The notes below the pieces were generated by a model that searched no databases, had not been told where the DNA came from, and saw only the letters and a program-made list of their open reading frames with translations. From Valencia hispanica (taxonomy: Eukaryota > Chordata > Actinopteri > Cyprinodontiformes > Valenciidae), in the NCBI GenBank assembly GCA_963556495.2, contig OY747703.1, forward strand, positions 27,628,296-27,692,295: DNA of 64,000 bases, in the 5' to 3' direction. Of this stretch, positions 12,660 to 25,200 are shown one piece after another. Both the position numbers and the translations under genes were made by a program. Every line of letters starts with the position of its first letter. Position 1 is the stretch's first letter.

Positions 12660-15170
12660 TAATAAAGCTGCTTGTTTTTAAGTCAATTCCCATTATTCTT
12701 TTCCGTCACACCAACCCTGTCACTGTCATCATGCGCAATTTTTCATAACCTAATGGAAGTTAAAAAGGTATCCCTGGGCACATTTGACTCTTTTGAGTGT
12801 CTAGCTGTCCAAATTAAGTACCCTAACAAAGCCTTATTTCTAAGTTCATATAAACCCCCAAAATGTCACTAATTTCTTCAATGATTTCAGCGACCCTCTT
12901 TCTGTAAAATGTATCGAATCTGACCAACTAATCATTGTGGGTGATTTCAACATCCACACTGACAGCCCTCAAGTTAGACTAGCAAAAACATTAGGTGACA
13001 CTCTTCATTACTTCGGGCTGACCCAGCATGTCAAACAACCAACACACAATCGAGGACACACTCTGGACTTAATTATCAGCAAAGGTTTAAATATCTCCAA
13101 CATTTTGGGAATTGATATTGCATTATATGACCATTTCTGTGTTTTCATTGAAACTACCATCCTTGCTAAACTATCTAGCCATACTGAGACCACTGTAAAA
13201 AAGTGTTTTCTAGCGGGCAGTTCAGCTAAAACTTTTAAATAAATTCACTCTCCCACCACATCCCCTTCTCCTAACTCAAAATCAGTAAACAAGTTGGTAG
13301 GTAGCTTACTCGGCAAAATTTCAGACATCGATTCCATTGCTCCAATTACAGTAAAAATGGTTATAGTAGGTAGACAGTTATAATTGGTAGAAAGAAGTCT
13401 CCATGGACTAGTGATACACTGGTATGTAGTGAAAAAAGTGAGTGTTGACAAGCCGAGAGAAAATGGTCTCAACGTTCACTCCAGGTTCACTGTGAGATCT
13501 ACGAATAGAGACTGAAAATATATCACTTAAATCATTATTTAACACATTAAACATTAATAATGCACAGACTTTATTTGCAACAGTAGAAAGACTAACTAAT
13601 TCCTCTGTGACAGTAGCCCCTGAACTAAACCCCACCAGGTCCTGCGATGAATTTGCCAGCTTTTTTACTGAAAGATTCTAACAGACAGTCAATCTGTATT
13701 TCAGGACTGAACTCATTACCAGTGTCACCCCCAATTAACAACAACGTAGAGAAAATGTCTGAATTTCATACATTAAACCAAAATCCCCTTGATTAAATCA
13801 TAACCCAAATAAGCTCCTCCTCCTGCTGCCTCGATATCCTACCAACAGTTTTTTTTTAGAACATTTTCCTTGTCATTGGGTCTGATCTGATTCAAATAGT
13901 GAACTCATCCCTCCTGTCAGATGTCTTTCCCCAGGCTTTAAAAACAGCAGTTACTAAACCACTGATAGAGAAGAATAACCTGGACAACACATTCATGCGA
14001 AACTACACGCCAATCTCTAATCTTCAATTCATCAGTAAGATTATTGAAAAAGCTGTGTTTCCGCAGTTAAAAAGCATCATGATAATGACCAACCGCTTTG
14101 ATGTGTTTTAGTCTGGTATCCGTGCTCATCACAGCCCTGAGACTGTTCTTGTCAAAGTTTTCAATAACATCCGCATAAATACAGACTGTGGTAGAACCAC
14201 AGTTCTGGTACATTTGAACCTCAGCGCAGCAACTATTGGAATGACTGGAGAGCTGGGTCGGACTCTCTGGTACAGTACTTGGCTGGTTCGAGTCTTAGCT
14301 AAAGAACATGGACTTCTTTTTGTCAATAGACAATTATTCATCAGAAATCTCATGTGGGATGCCTCAGGGCTCCATCCAGGGGCCCCTGCTACTTAATATC
14401 TACATGCTCCCACTAGCCCAGATTTAGAACAACCAATAAGATTAGCTACCATAACTATGCAGATGATACTCAACTGTATATTACAATGTCACCAGGTGAC
14501 TTGGAACCCATCCAAATTGTAAATAAAGGCATTAAGCAAATCAATGGATGGATGTGCCATTATTTTCCCCAGCTGAACAGAAACATAACTGAAGTAATCA
14601 TCTTTGGACCTAAAGAGGAACGATCAAGAGTCAGCACACATATTCAGTTAATACATCTAGAAACTTTTAATAAGGCCCGAAATGTAGCTGTAGTAATGGA
14701 CAAAAGATCACATTCAAACACGGATACACAGATTGGTAGACAATTTAGGGTTCAGTGCCTTGCCTATGGAAATGCTGACATGTGACAGAAAAAAGCTAAA
14801 ATCTAATCCACAACTTTTTAGACAGCAATATGACTACTTTACCCTCTTGAGCTACAGTAGATTACGTAGATTAGAGACAAGCAGCAGAAATTAAAAAAAT
14901 AGATTGAAATTACTGTCAAGCTTCAAGCTATAAATGTTTTCCGTTATAGGTGCATTTTACAAGTGGTGCATTAGTCAAGTCCTGTCCTTTGGGAATTTGC
15001 CTTCGGGCCCCGTGGGGTACTAAGCAGTTGTAAAGTTAGCTTTTTCTTCTACCCCTTGATTTGTGTATTTACTTAGTTTTTGTTGCAAGGTTTTTTTTTT
15101 AAACTAACTTTGTTGATCATTTTTGGATAATATTTGGATTATAAAAGTGCTATATAAATAAATAAAAAAA
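12660..15170 (+). mobile_element. L2-like LINE relic, + strand
   Basis: The endonuclease C-terminal part (12937-13240) reads GDFNIHTDSPQ, THNRGHTLDLIISKGLNIS and ALYDHFCVF. The reverse transcriptase N-part (13899-14215) reads KPLIEKNNLDNTFMRNYTPI, SNLQFISKIIEKAVFPQL and VLVHLNLSAAT. A tail AAAGTGCTATATAAATAAAT near 15145 is of L2 type. Many stops and frameshifts break it, and the catalytic YADD region is only hinted at near 14455 ([12 protein letters not shown]). It is 5'-truncated. Confidence 0.8.
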
Positions 15171-16035
15171 TGAGGTGAAAGACACATAGAGTTACAGGCA
15201 GAGTGAAGTCTTGCTGCAGTCTCTTATTACTCTGAATCACAGAGCAGTTCCAGACCAAATCTCAATAAAAACAGATTGTGCTTTCAGAGGAATTCATGGA
15301 ATTTCAGACCTCATTAAATCTTTTTTTATTAAACATGTAGCCCCAGAAAAGCATATAACATTGTGAGATTCCCTGAAGTAGCTGTCACTTTCTTGAAAGT
15401 CCAGCTTTGCTCTTTAATTCCACATAAAATCACATAGGAAAATGAGGATGCAGAGTACAGATTTAAGCAAAAATAGTGATTATGAGAACAAGTGATTGTG
15501 CCTAGCTTTTGTCCAGTTGGCAAGGCTGTGAGAGATGTGATGATAGTATTGTACAACATAGTGTGGGCTGAGGTTGTGTATTGATAGTGGGCTGATTCTT
15601 TGATCTAAAAACTTTGGCAGTTTTGTGTTTCCTTTCCTCCATTTACCATAAGCTGCCCACAGTAGCTCTGATCAGCAAAGCAGTGACTCATTCGGAGTAT
15701 TATTCCAGACAGATGGAAGTAGTTAGGGCCTGTGCTACTGTAACACCTTCATTACAGGTTGGGTGGAAAGCATCAATTTTTAAGAGCTGTCCCAAATTCT
15801 CAACTAGATTTTGGTCTGGATTTTGACTGGGCCACTCTAATTTGGATAGAAGTCAAGATTTTGAGTTTGGTGTCATCAGAGTGCCCTTGTACACATTTTC
15901 CTGGGTCACCTAGAGAGCTTGTTAAAAACTGCAAATAAGTCTTCTTATTTTGTCCCGTCTTTAATCTTTTGCTGCCTTTAGCAGGTTTTCTCCCAGGATT
16001 TGTATGTGTTTAACAGCTCTGACTTATGGAACTCA

Positions 16036-18750
16036 ATCAATCAATCAGACTCTATTTATAAAACGCTTTTCATACAACAGTTGCAGCTCAAAGTGCTATA
16101 CAGAATTAAAATGACCCCACAAAGATCACATTCACATCCCTCCCCCACATAATTAAAAGCATGATCACAGTTATACCCCCCTCCCCCAGACCCAACCTTC
16201 ATGCACACACACACTTAAGAGCAGCAATAAAAAGGACATTGGGCTGAGCACAGATGAGCCAGGTTAGGAAACACCATTAAAGAACCCATCTGCACCGTCA
16301 GCAGCACATCAACTGCAGCAGCCAAGGCACTGACACAGCGTGCCCAGAGGAGGCAAAGCCGAGACCCCCACTTCCACCCAAGTGCTACCTGGAGGAAACC
16401 CAGGCAGCCACAGCCGACCACCATTTCCAAGGCAGAGGGCTCCCATAAAGGAAACACTGGAAGGAAGATTAAAATAATGGAAAGAGGCCTCGCCATGAGC
16501 GCATGTCCTGAGTTTGGGGATGACAAGGAGACGACTGCCAGAGGAGCGCAGAGACCGCGAAGGTTCATATGGTAAAAGTAGTTCTAAAAGATAAGAAGGC
16601 CCAAGACCTTTAAGACACTTAAAAACCATTAAAAGAACCTTAAAATCAACCCTAAAACATACGGGGAGCCAATGCATTGAATTTAAGACTGGTGTAATGT
16701 GCTCCCGCCTCCTGGTTTTCGTCAGGACACGCACTGCTGAATTTTGTAGAAGTTATAAACCTGAGATACTATTTTTGGGAAGACCAGAAGGCAGGGCATT
16801 ACAATAATCAATTCTACTGGTGATAAAAGCATGCATCAGTATCTCAGTGTGACCCAATTCCTGAGAGAGAATTGGGTGGACTCTGGCAATGTTCTTCAGA
16901 TGATAAAAACCTATGTTAGTAATGTTTTTAATGTGAGGGATAAAAGTAAGCTCAGAATCAAAAATGAGGCCCAGGTACTTGATGTAAAGGATTAAAAATC
17001 AGTAATTGTAGTTTTGGTAAAAGTTTCTCTCTCTGAGCATAAGGGCCGATGACTAAAACTTCAGTTTTGTCCTGGTTGAGCTGGAGAAAGTTTTCTGCCA
17101 TCCAGGATGTCTGAAATGCAGTTAAAAAGTGCATCCATTGGCCGTGTGTCATCAGGAGACATGGAGATGTACAACTATGTATCGTCAGCATAACTGTGAA
17201 AGTTCACTCTATGTCTTCCGATGATACTGCCAAGAGGTGGCATTTAAAGGTTCAACAGCACTGGGCCTAAAATTGAACCCAGGGCCACACCACCTGTAAT
17301 CTTGTGTACCTTAGAGGAGCAGGTATCTAAACTTACCATAAACATCTGTGAGATAGGATGTTTACCATTTGTGAAAGCACAAGAGAGGCAAATCTGTTTT
17401 AAATGGATTAAAAGAACAGTGTGGTTCACTGTATCAAAGGCAGCGCTTAGATCCGGTAAAACCAACACTGTCACCCTGTGCATCATAGTTGAATCTAAAA
17501 TTATTTAAAATCTTCAAAAGGGCCGTGTGCTGTGGTTCAGCCTAAAACCAGACGGAAATTTCTCCAGGACATTGTGTATATTAAGCTGTATTAAAACAAG
17601 CTTTTCTAAAATTTTGCTTACAAATGCTAAGTTAGATACCGGTCAAAAACTATTAAAATAATTTAAAAATTGCTCTTCTTCAACAGGGGCCTCACCACCG
17701 CCCCCTTAAAGGCGGCAGGAAAGGCTCCCATCTGAAGGGAGTAATTCATCAAGGTTAAAATCTAATCTCTGAAAGATCCATAAAATTGCTTAAAAAAGAG
17801 GTGGGAATCGGGTCCAAAACACATGAGGTGGGCCTCACTGAGGAGAAAACTTTGTCAAGAACCTCAGTGTCTACCAGAACAAAATTGTCAAGCGTTTCCG
17901 CTGGTAAAGACACACGCTCAGATTTGTCTAAAACCATGTTACTTTGAGAAGATAAAATATTACATTTGATGGTGTCTACCTTCCCTAACTTCACAAAGAG
18001 TGTTTGAGGAGGTTTTCTGAAATGCATTAGTAGCACGGTTAAATTTTTTGTCAAGGGTGGAAAAAATAATTTTTGGATTATTTTTATGATCAGAGGTGAT
18101 TTTAGAAAAGTATGCATTTCATGAATTTCTTCCTGCGTTATTGTATGATTTGAGAAGTTCTATGTATATTTGATGGCTTATTGTGATTTTATTTTTCCTC
18201 CATTTTCTCTCTGCAACCCTGCAAATCCTCTTTTTTTCTAAGGTTTTCATGTCTCCATGGCGATGCAAGTTTTAAGTTTTTTTGAATTTATAACTTTTAC
18301 TGCAGCAAGCAGGTCAAGAGCGGATTGAAGCCTACTGTTAAAATCATTGACAATTATCCTCATGTAGATTAAAATCACCAGCTAAAATTTTCTTTTCATA
18401 AGAGTTGTGCAGAACTTGGGGTGTCGCGTGGCATAGTGGTTAGAGCGGGCACCCAATGTGCATAAAATCTGAGGAGTGCTCAAAACAGTTGCAGTATATT
18501 CTAACTTGGTAAAATTAGCAAATTAAACAGGTTTGGCAGAAAGCGTTGGCGAACTCATAAAAGCAGTACCACCTCCCCTTTTGCTACTCCTCGTGGAATA
18601 AGTGAAGTTAAAGTTCAGCGGGGAGGCCTCTGTAAGAACAACAGGGCATCTGCACTCAGCCACGTTTCTGTTAAAAATAAACAATCAAGAGTATGGTCTA
18701 AAATCAGATAATTTCATAATAGTGTTTTTTTCTGATGGCTGATTTATTTC
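16036..18750 (-). mobile_element. L2-like LINE relic, - strand
   Basis: On the minus strand, an endonuclease fragment (about 18570-18690: TEASPLNFNFTYSTRSSKRG) is followed by reverse transcriptase pieces: VLDPIPTSFL (near 17800), LPDLSAAFDTVNH and GSILGPVLLNL (17244-17486), FLQLNQDKTEVLVIGP (near 17050), and a C-terminal piece, ITPVLNSMHWLPVCFRVDFK (16600-16720). The 3' end near 16036 carries the usual GTATAGCACTTTGAG and ATTGATTGA tail. It is frameshifted throughout but longer and better kept than the + copy. Confidence 0.83.
18418..18462 (+). repeat. tRNA-derived SINE-like fragment
   Basis: GTGGCATAGTGGTTAGAGCG resembles a tRNA A-box region common to fish SINE-like repeats. It interrupts the endonuclease part of the minus-strand LINE. 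The B-box half is absent. Confidence 0.5.
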
Positions 18751-21289
18751 ATAACGGCACTTTTCGGCAGAATGACTACATCTGTCAATCGGTGTCAGTG
18801 GGTTGGAGCTGCATGCCTCCGAACCACTGAGGGGTGATCCTTAAGCATTGATTTAATTTCCTGGATTCCTGCTCACTGGACAGCTTGTATAGTTAGCTTC
18901 AACTTACTAGGTCAAGGGTCATGAAGAATGGTGGAATTGTATGAACGTTGTTCATCTTTTCTTTTTTTAGCAGAGAGAAATTATTTCTCAAAAAAATTGC
19001 TATTTGGAGTCTGGATTGTATTTTTAAAATGATTAAAGTGGTAATTACTCTTCATGGTCTTAGCACCACTGATATCATTGCAGATATCTTACGAACCATT
19101 GAGCACCATGTATGTATGGAACTGGCACCTGGGGGTCCTTTTTGGATTATTTTATTGTTTTTTTTAAGTGTGTGTGTGCGTGTGTAACCCCTGCTTTCCA
19201 ACACACGAGTAATGTAATAGATGCATTTATTGGCATGTTCACCAGCCTGTCCCTTCCCACCGGGGTGTGCTTTAGAAGAGTATTCCTCGCGAAAGCTTTC
19301 CACCCAGCTGGTGCCGGGAGATCACAAAATCACAGGACAATTGCAATTGCATAACTTAAAGGATAGTGTACAGGGATTTGAAATATGATTTGCACCAATA
19401 ATGCATAACTGAAGCACTCAGACATCATGTGCTTGTTACTGCTGACTCACAGCTTGACTTTAGAAAATGGGGCCTGACTACTATTTCCTACAGAACACCT
19501 ATATTATAATATTATAATATTTTCTTGAAAATGCACTGTTGGCATCTGGGTTTGTTGTTTTTCATAATTCTCCAAGAGCGTTAAACTGAAACCGAGATAT
19601 TGTTGGATGGCACAATTGTAAACATGGCTGATCAAAAATAGTGAAATGGGATGTAGCTGGAGACAAAATTAAAGGATAAAATTAAATAGAAGAAAAGGAA
19701 GCCATAAATGAAGTGATATTGGAGCACATGAAGGCATAACGACCCGATAACAAGCATAAGTTCATTTTAATTGAGCCGAGCGCAAATAATTTTCTTCCTA
19801 TAGACTATGAGAACTGCAGAATATACAGTTACCATAAGGATAAGTTGTCACATTATAACCACAAAGTTTATGATGTTTTATTAGAATTTTGAAATTGTTA
19901 AGTAGAAAGACAAGAATACATAGGTTTAACATCTTTATAAGATACAAAAAAAACCTGGAAAAGTGCAACCACCTGCCTTCAGAAGTCACATATTTATTAA
20001 ATGGAGTCCACCATTGTGTAATTTAATCTCAGTATAAATGTAGTTGTTCCATGAATGCTTCAGGGGTTAATTAGAGAACATTAGTGAAAAAACAGTATTA
20101 GTATTATAATGAACCTGTTGAAAAATTTAAATTTGACTTTGACTGTGAGGGGTATAAATATTTTTCCTTCGCTCGTTGAAGTTACGTTTCTATCATTTAT
20201 TGCATTAAAACTGAACTCACTTTTACTTAATCTCTTGAAACTGTCCTTTCCTATATCTGTTCTTTTTGTGCTTGTTTTGAAACTTAGCACTTTGTGTGCA
20301 TTGTCTAAACGGAAAAATTGCCACGTCAGGAAAACATATTTATTACAAACATGCCATCTAGTGGCCAATTTGGTAAGTCATTTTTTTTGGGAGGGAGGGA
20401 CCCTTCTACGTGTGGCCCCTAGATGGCAGTACATTAAATGTTTATATTTTAGCAGTCTAGCTTCATTCACGGTATAAACAAAGAACATATTTTAAAAAAA
20501 ATATCATAGACACAGGTAGGCTACTTCTCTGCAGTTATGTGAGTATATTGTATATAATGTGAGCTCACTGAAACAGCTTGAATACTCATTTTTGTCTTTA
20601 TATGGATAAATAAGAGCATCCACTCCCTAACCCAAGGATGTAGGATTGCTCTTTTTTGCTAAGATTAAAAAATACACTTTAATAGCTAGGACCACAACAC
20701 ACACATCCACAAATACACACACAGGCTGAATTTGGCACATGTGCCATTAAGTTTTAAGTAAGATTTCAGTGTCAGTTTTATAACGTAAAGAGAAATTACC
20801 ATTTATGAATACATTGTCCTTTAAGTCTATTTTAAAGCAAGCGTTAACTCGGTAGGTAAAGGTGAATATGTTAGATGTATTTAATAATCTAAGCCAAACA
20901 GTCCTTAGACAGTTTCAGCTTCTGTGGTATTTAAAGACTTGGGATGCAACACCAGATAATTTCCTCCACATGAGATAATAAATATGACCCTGTCAGGACT
21001 TTTCCTTTTATGTGTATGAGTACTCTTATTATAATATGTTGGCTAAGATTTGTTTAAATTAACAGAGTACCATTCCAAGCCAGAAAGGAAAGAGGAGGGC
21101 CGAGAAGACATAAACAGTGGAAACGAGCTTGCAGCTGGTGTTCAGCAGACCAGACAGATAAACACACACCACTGCCCAGATACTTATTATAAGGGTTTTA
21201 ATCTAAAGCATCTTTAGTATACAGTGTAGCACATTTTACTCAGCAGCACACCGAATATTGAACTATATTGTATTTGTCAAAATGAAAAA
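18751..21289. other. intergenic, no feature recognised
   Basis: Sequence between the LINE relic and a Tc1 relic. The 122-aa frame at 20109-20477 is Leu-rich and AT-driven, without a recognisable domain. Confidence 0.4.
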
Positions 21290-21905
21290 CTGCCTTGCAA
21301 AAGTATTCATAACTCTTGTATTTTCTCACATTTTGTGACATAATCAAAAATGTCAGTGCATTTTATTTTTGTGACAGATCAACACATTCTTTTTGCATAT
21401 GCTGATGCCCTTAAACAAAATCCAGTACAATCAGCTGGCTAAAGTCACTAATTCGTAAACAGTCAGGCTGTGTGTAATTTGAGAGGAAAATGTGTAAATA
21501 TGGTCTATGGCAAAAAAAAAAAAAAAAAAACATTGTTAAAAGGAAGCCAAAAAAAGTCCTTTTGGCAGTTTGTCACAAGTCTGATCAGAAGAGAGTAAAA
21601 CTGAACTTTTTGGTTAATGAAAAAAAAGATGGTGTGCAGCAGAAAACTAACACCTTTCATCACACTGAGCATGCCATTACCATGCTGAAGCAAGGTGGTG
21701 ACAAGATTATGCTGTGGGAAGACCTTTCTTAAGCAAAGGACAGGAAACCTGGTGAGAAAATGTGTGAAACAAAGGGAAATCTTGGTAGAAAACCAGGTAA
21801 AGGTTGCAAAAGATGTGACACTGGACAACAAAAAATTACAATATTGTAAAATGACAGAATCTGAAAAAGTCCAAGGTGTATGAATACTTTTACAAGACAC
21901 AGTAT
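21290..21905 (+). mobile_element. Tc1-type relic with both ends
   Basis: The left end TTGCAAAAGTATTCATAAC and right end GTATGAATACTTTTACAAG are inverted matches. Between them a shortened transposase trace reads TNTFHHTEHAITMLKQGGDK and IMLWEDLS, the Tc1 KHGGGSIMLWGCFS region in decayed form. It lies just downstream of htra3. Confidence 0.75.
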
Positions 21906-22084
21906 ATAAAACAAATAAAACAATTTACAAGTAAAAATTTAACAAAATATACATCAATGTAACTGGCAAAAGTTACCTGCAGTATTTCCTGAAAACACAG
22001 CACATCTATTGATATCTTAAAAGCCTCTTCATCATTCTTTTCACTGGAATGCTCAAACTAAAAACAAATGTCCCATCCTATCTT

Positions 22085-22253
22085 TCAATGCACCAACAGC
22101 TGAGGATGGACGTTAAACAGTAAGTCATTGTTTCCTCTACGAATCTCAAGTAGCAGAGGCATGTCGCTCTGCAGGGCTTCATGGATGTCTTCAGCGGTGT
22201 GAACCGGGTGTCCATCTACCTTCACTATAACGTCACCTGGCCGAATGCCTCCC
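22085..22253 (-). CDS. htra3: htra3 exon 9 (PDZ end, stop)
   Basis: It encodes [17 protein letters not shown] through [12 protein letters not shown] and a TGA stop at 22087-22085. The acceptor is TTAACAG|GGGAGG. The 3' UTR runs towards lower coordinates, but no clear polyadenylation site is evident before a Tc1 relic begins near 21.9 kb. Confidence 0.95.
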
Positions 22254-25200
22254 CTGTTAAAGAAGAAAATGACATAACTCATTATTATGAATCTTTCCAC
22301 AAAGATAGATGCCATTTCCTTTGCCTTACAAAAGTATTAATAACCCTTTTTGACTTTTTGTTACGTTACAACCATAAGCCTATATGCATTTTATAGATGA
22401 GAAATTGTGAAGTGGTACACTGATTCTGATCAGGATTCGGGATGGACTTTGACTAGGCCCATTCAGCATATAAAAGTTTTTTGATCTAGATCAGTGCTTT
22501 TCAACCCTGGTCCTCCCTGCTTTAGCACACCTGATTTCAATTGGTGGCTGATTAACAGGCTTTTGCTGAACTGCAATCGTTTGAAGCAGGAAAACGTCTA
22601 AAACATGCAGGGCAGTGTGCCTTGAGGACCAGGGTTTGGAAACACTGATTTAAATAAAAGACTTCTAAAAGCATTTAGCGGTATTAGGGTAAAAGATATC
22701 AAACATACATGTTGTTGCACTTTTCAGATTTTTATTTGTGAAAGAAAAAAAAATCTCAACAACCACATATCCTTTTACTTCTGTTATATTACATATAATT
22801 CCAAACAAATACATGAAAGTTTATAGATGTAATGTGACAAAATGCTAAAAAGCTCAAAGGGTTGGGAGTATGTTTGCAAAACATAGTACACCTTAACCTA
22901 ACAGTTTTGCAGTTCTTATTTTCAAAGTATTCTGGGAAAACTTAATCACAAAGGTCTAAATATTATATAGCAAAAAATATATACAGTTTTCAGGAACTGT
23001 GTTCTCTTAGTGTGTATCCGTTGTCTGTCTCTGTTTGTGTGTGTGTGCATACCTCTCGGCAGGACTGTTAGGTATGACCTGCTGCACTAAAACACCACTG
23101 CTGACTTCAGGGAAGTCTGGGTCTTGAAGTTTCAGCTCTGCCAATAAACTGAGGTAGACACAAAGCCCATCAATACGAAACACACAGTCTCCAATCATCT
23201 GCACCAACAAGTACATTCTTCCCCAACCTGTAGTGTGTTTTTGTTTTTAACTCACACTTTGGTGATTGTCATCATCCTGATGCCTAAAAAGTATTTCTTC
23301 ACTTCTGAAACCAACAGAAAAGTGTTACATTTATTACTTAAAAAAATTATTTTACACCATCATGATTGCAGCATGAGCAGCTTTCACCTCCATCAGACTG
23401 CGGTTCCTCCGTGCGTCTTCTCTGAGGTCTGATTTTTTCTGTCAGATAAACAACAACCGGTGAGAGATTAATCACTTTATTCAACAAGAAGTGGATACTT
23501 TAAGAATAAAGTACAGAACAACTTTTGGTTTTTAAAGAAATACACCCTGCTCAACATAAGATTCTCACCTTTGCTGTAGTTGGTCTGTGACTCTGTGAGG
23601 AAGTGACTGATCCTGTCCGAGGGGATGGCAAAGGAGATCCCTGCAGTCACTTTTAGAGTATTAATGCCTATGACCTCGCCATCCTGTAAGACAAAGTATC
23701 TAAAGTACTGTCCATATGTCCTGAATCATCCCTCATTTCTATAAGAAACACATTTTTCTTGTAATCCTTTAATGTGGTCCTGCTCAAAATCTATTTTGGT
23801 TGTGTGAATGTCTCTTGAAGTTTCTCTTTAGGCTTCAGATGTTTTTCCACTCACTCTCTGTCCAGCTTGTTTATTCCTCTATGTTTGACCCATGAATTAC
23901 TCAGGCATAAAAAATGTTCTTAACTCAGGAGAGGACAAAGTTCTGTGTTTACACATAAACCACAACCTTAAAAAGAGTCAATTTGAATTTAGATCTTTAT
24001 GTATTTTCTTACAAGGACACATGTGACACACTTGTTGTACACTTGTCTGTTTAACTCATATTTTAAGCAAACACTTCAGAATTGATGGTCACTCTCAGAT
24101 GCAAGGACTGGACAGAGAAAGAATGAAAAAGCAAAAGTCTTGTGAAAAACTTTGAACGACCTTCAATAACCCTGGAGAGCTCTTGATTATGACTAATATA
24201 CTGCACTCTGTCTCTTTCCATTCATCCACTGTCTATATATGCTTATCCTTGCAGAGTCTCGGGGGAGCTGGTGCCTATCTGCAGCAGTCATTGGGGGAGA
24301 GGCAGGGTACACAATGAACAGGTTGCCAGTCCATCACAGGGCAATACTGAGACACACAGGACAAAGAGCCATGCACACATACCTACCTAAGGGTAATTTG
24401 GAGACACCAATGAACCTAACTGTGACTGGAAGCCAGAGTGCCTGGAGAAACCACACACATGCACAGAGAGAATATGCAAACTCCATGTCGAAAGACCCCA
24501 GTCTTTCCAGCAGGTTTTAATGACAAAAAGAGAGGCCTGATAGTAATAGTGACATTTGGAGAAGTGAATATTTATCACAGTAATATTTGAAGGTGCAATA
24601 TGTAAGAATAATGTCTTCTGGTCAAATTTGAGTACTGCAGTCCATGTAGAGAAGCAAAAGAGTCCCCTTTGTTAGTTTCATGCCGGGTTGCCAGTTACTG
24701 ATCAGCGCCAGAAGATTCAAGATGACGATCGAAGACGAGTCATACACAGTAAGTTGATAAGTAGGCACATACATTTCACTGCAATATACAGTTGTGGGCG
24801 AAGGTTTTGAGAATTACATAAATATTGGAAATTGGAAAAGTTGCTGCTTAAGTTTTTATAATAGCAATTTGCATATACTCCAGAATGTTATGAACAGTGA
24901 TCAGATGAATTGCATAGTCCTTCTTTGCCATGAAAATTCCACTGCATTTCATTGCTGTCATTAAAGGACCTGCTGAGATCATTTCAGTAATCGTCTTGTT
25001 AACTCAGGTGAGAATGTTGACGAGCACAAGGCTGGAGATCATTATGTCAGGCTGATTGGGTTAGAATGGCAGACTTGACATGTTAAAAGGAGGGTGATGC
25101 TTGAAATCATTGTTCTTCCATTGTTAACCATGGTGACTTGCAAAGAAACGCATGCAGCCATCATTACGTTGCATAAAAATGGCTTCACAGGCAAGGATAT

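Noticed and set aside
16309..16734. 141-aa minus-strand frame as a host gene
   Set aside because: ITPVLNSMHWLPV and surrounding text belong to the C-terminal part of an L2-like reverse transcriptase frame.
20109..20477. 122-aa Leu-rich plus-strand frame
   Set aside because: No splice-site context, domain or recognised homologue; hydrophobicity follows from T-rich sequence.
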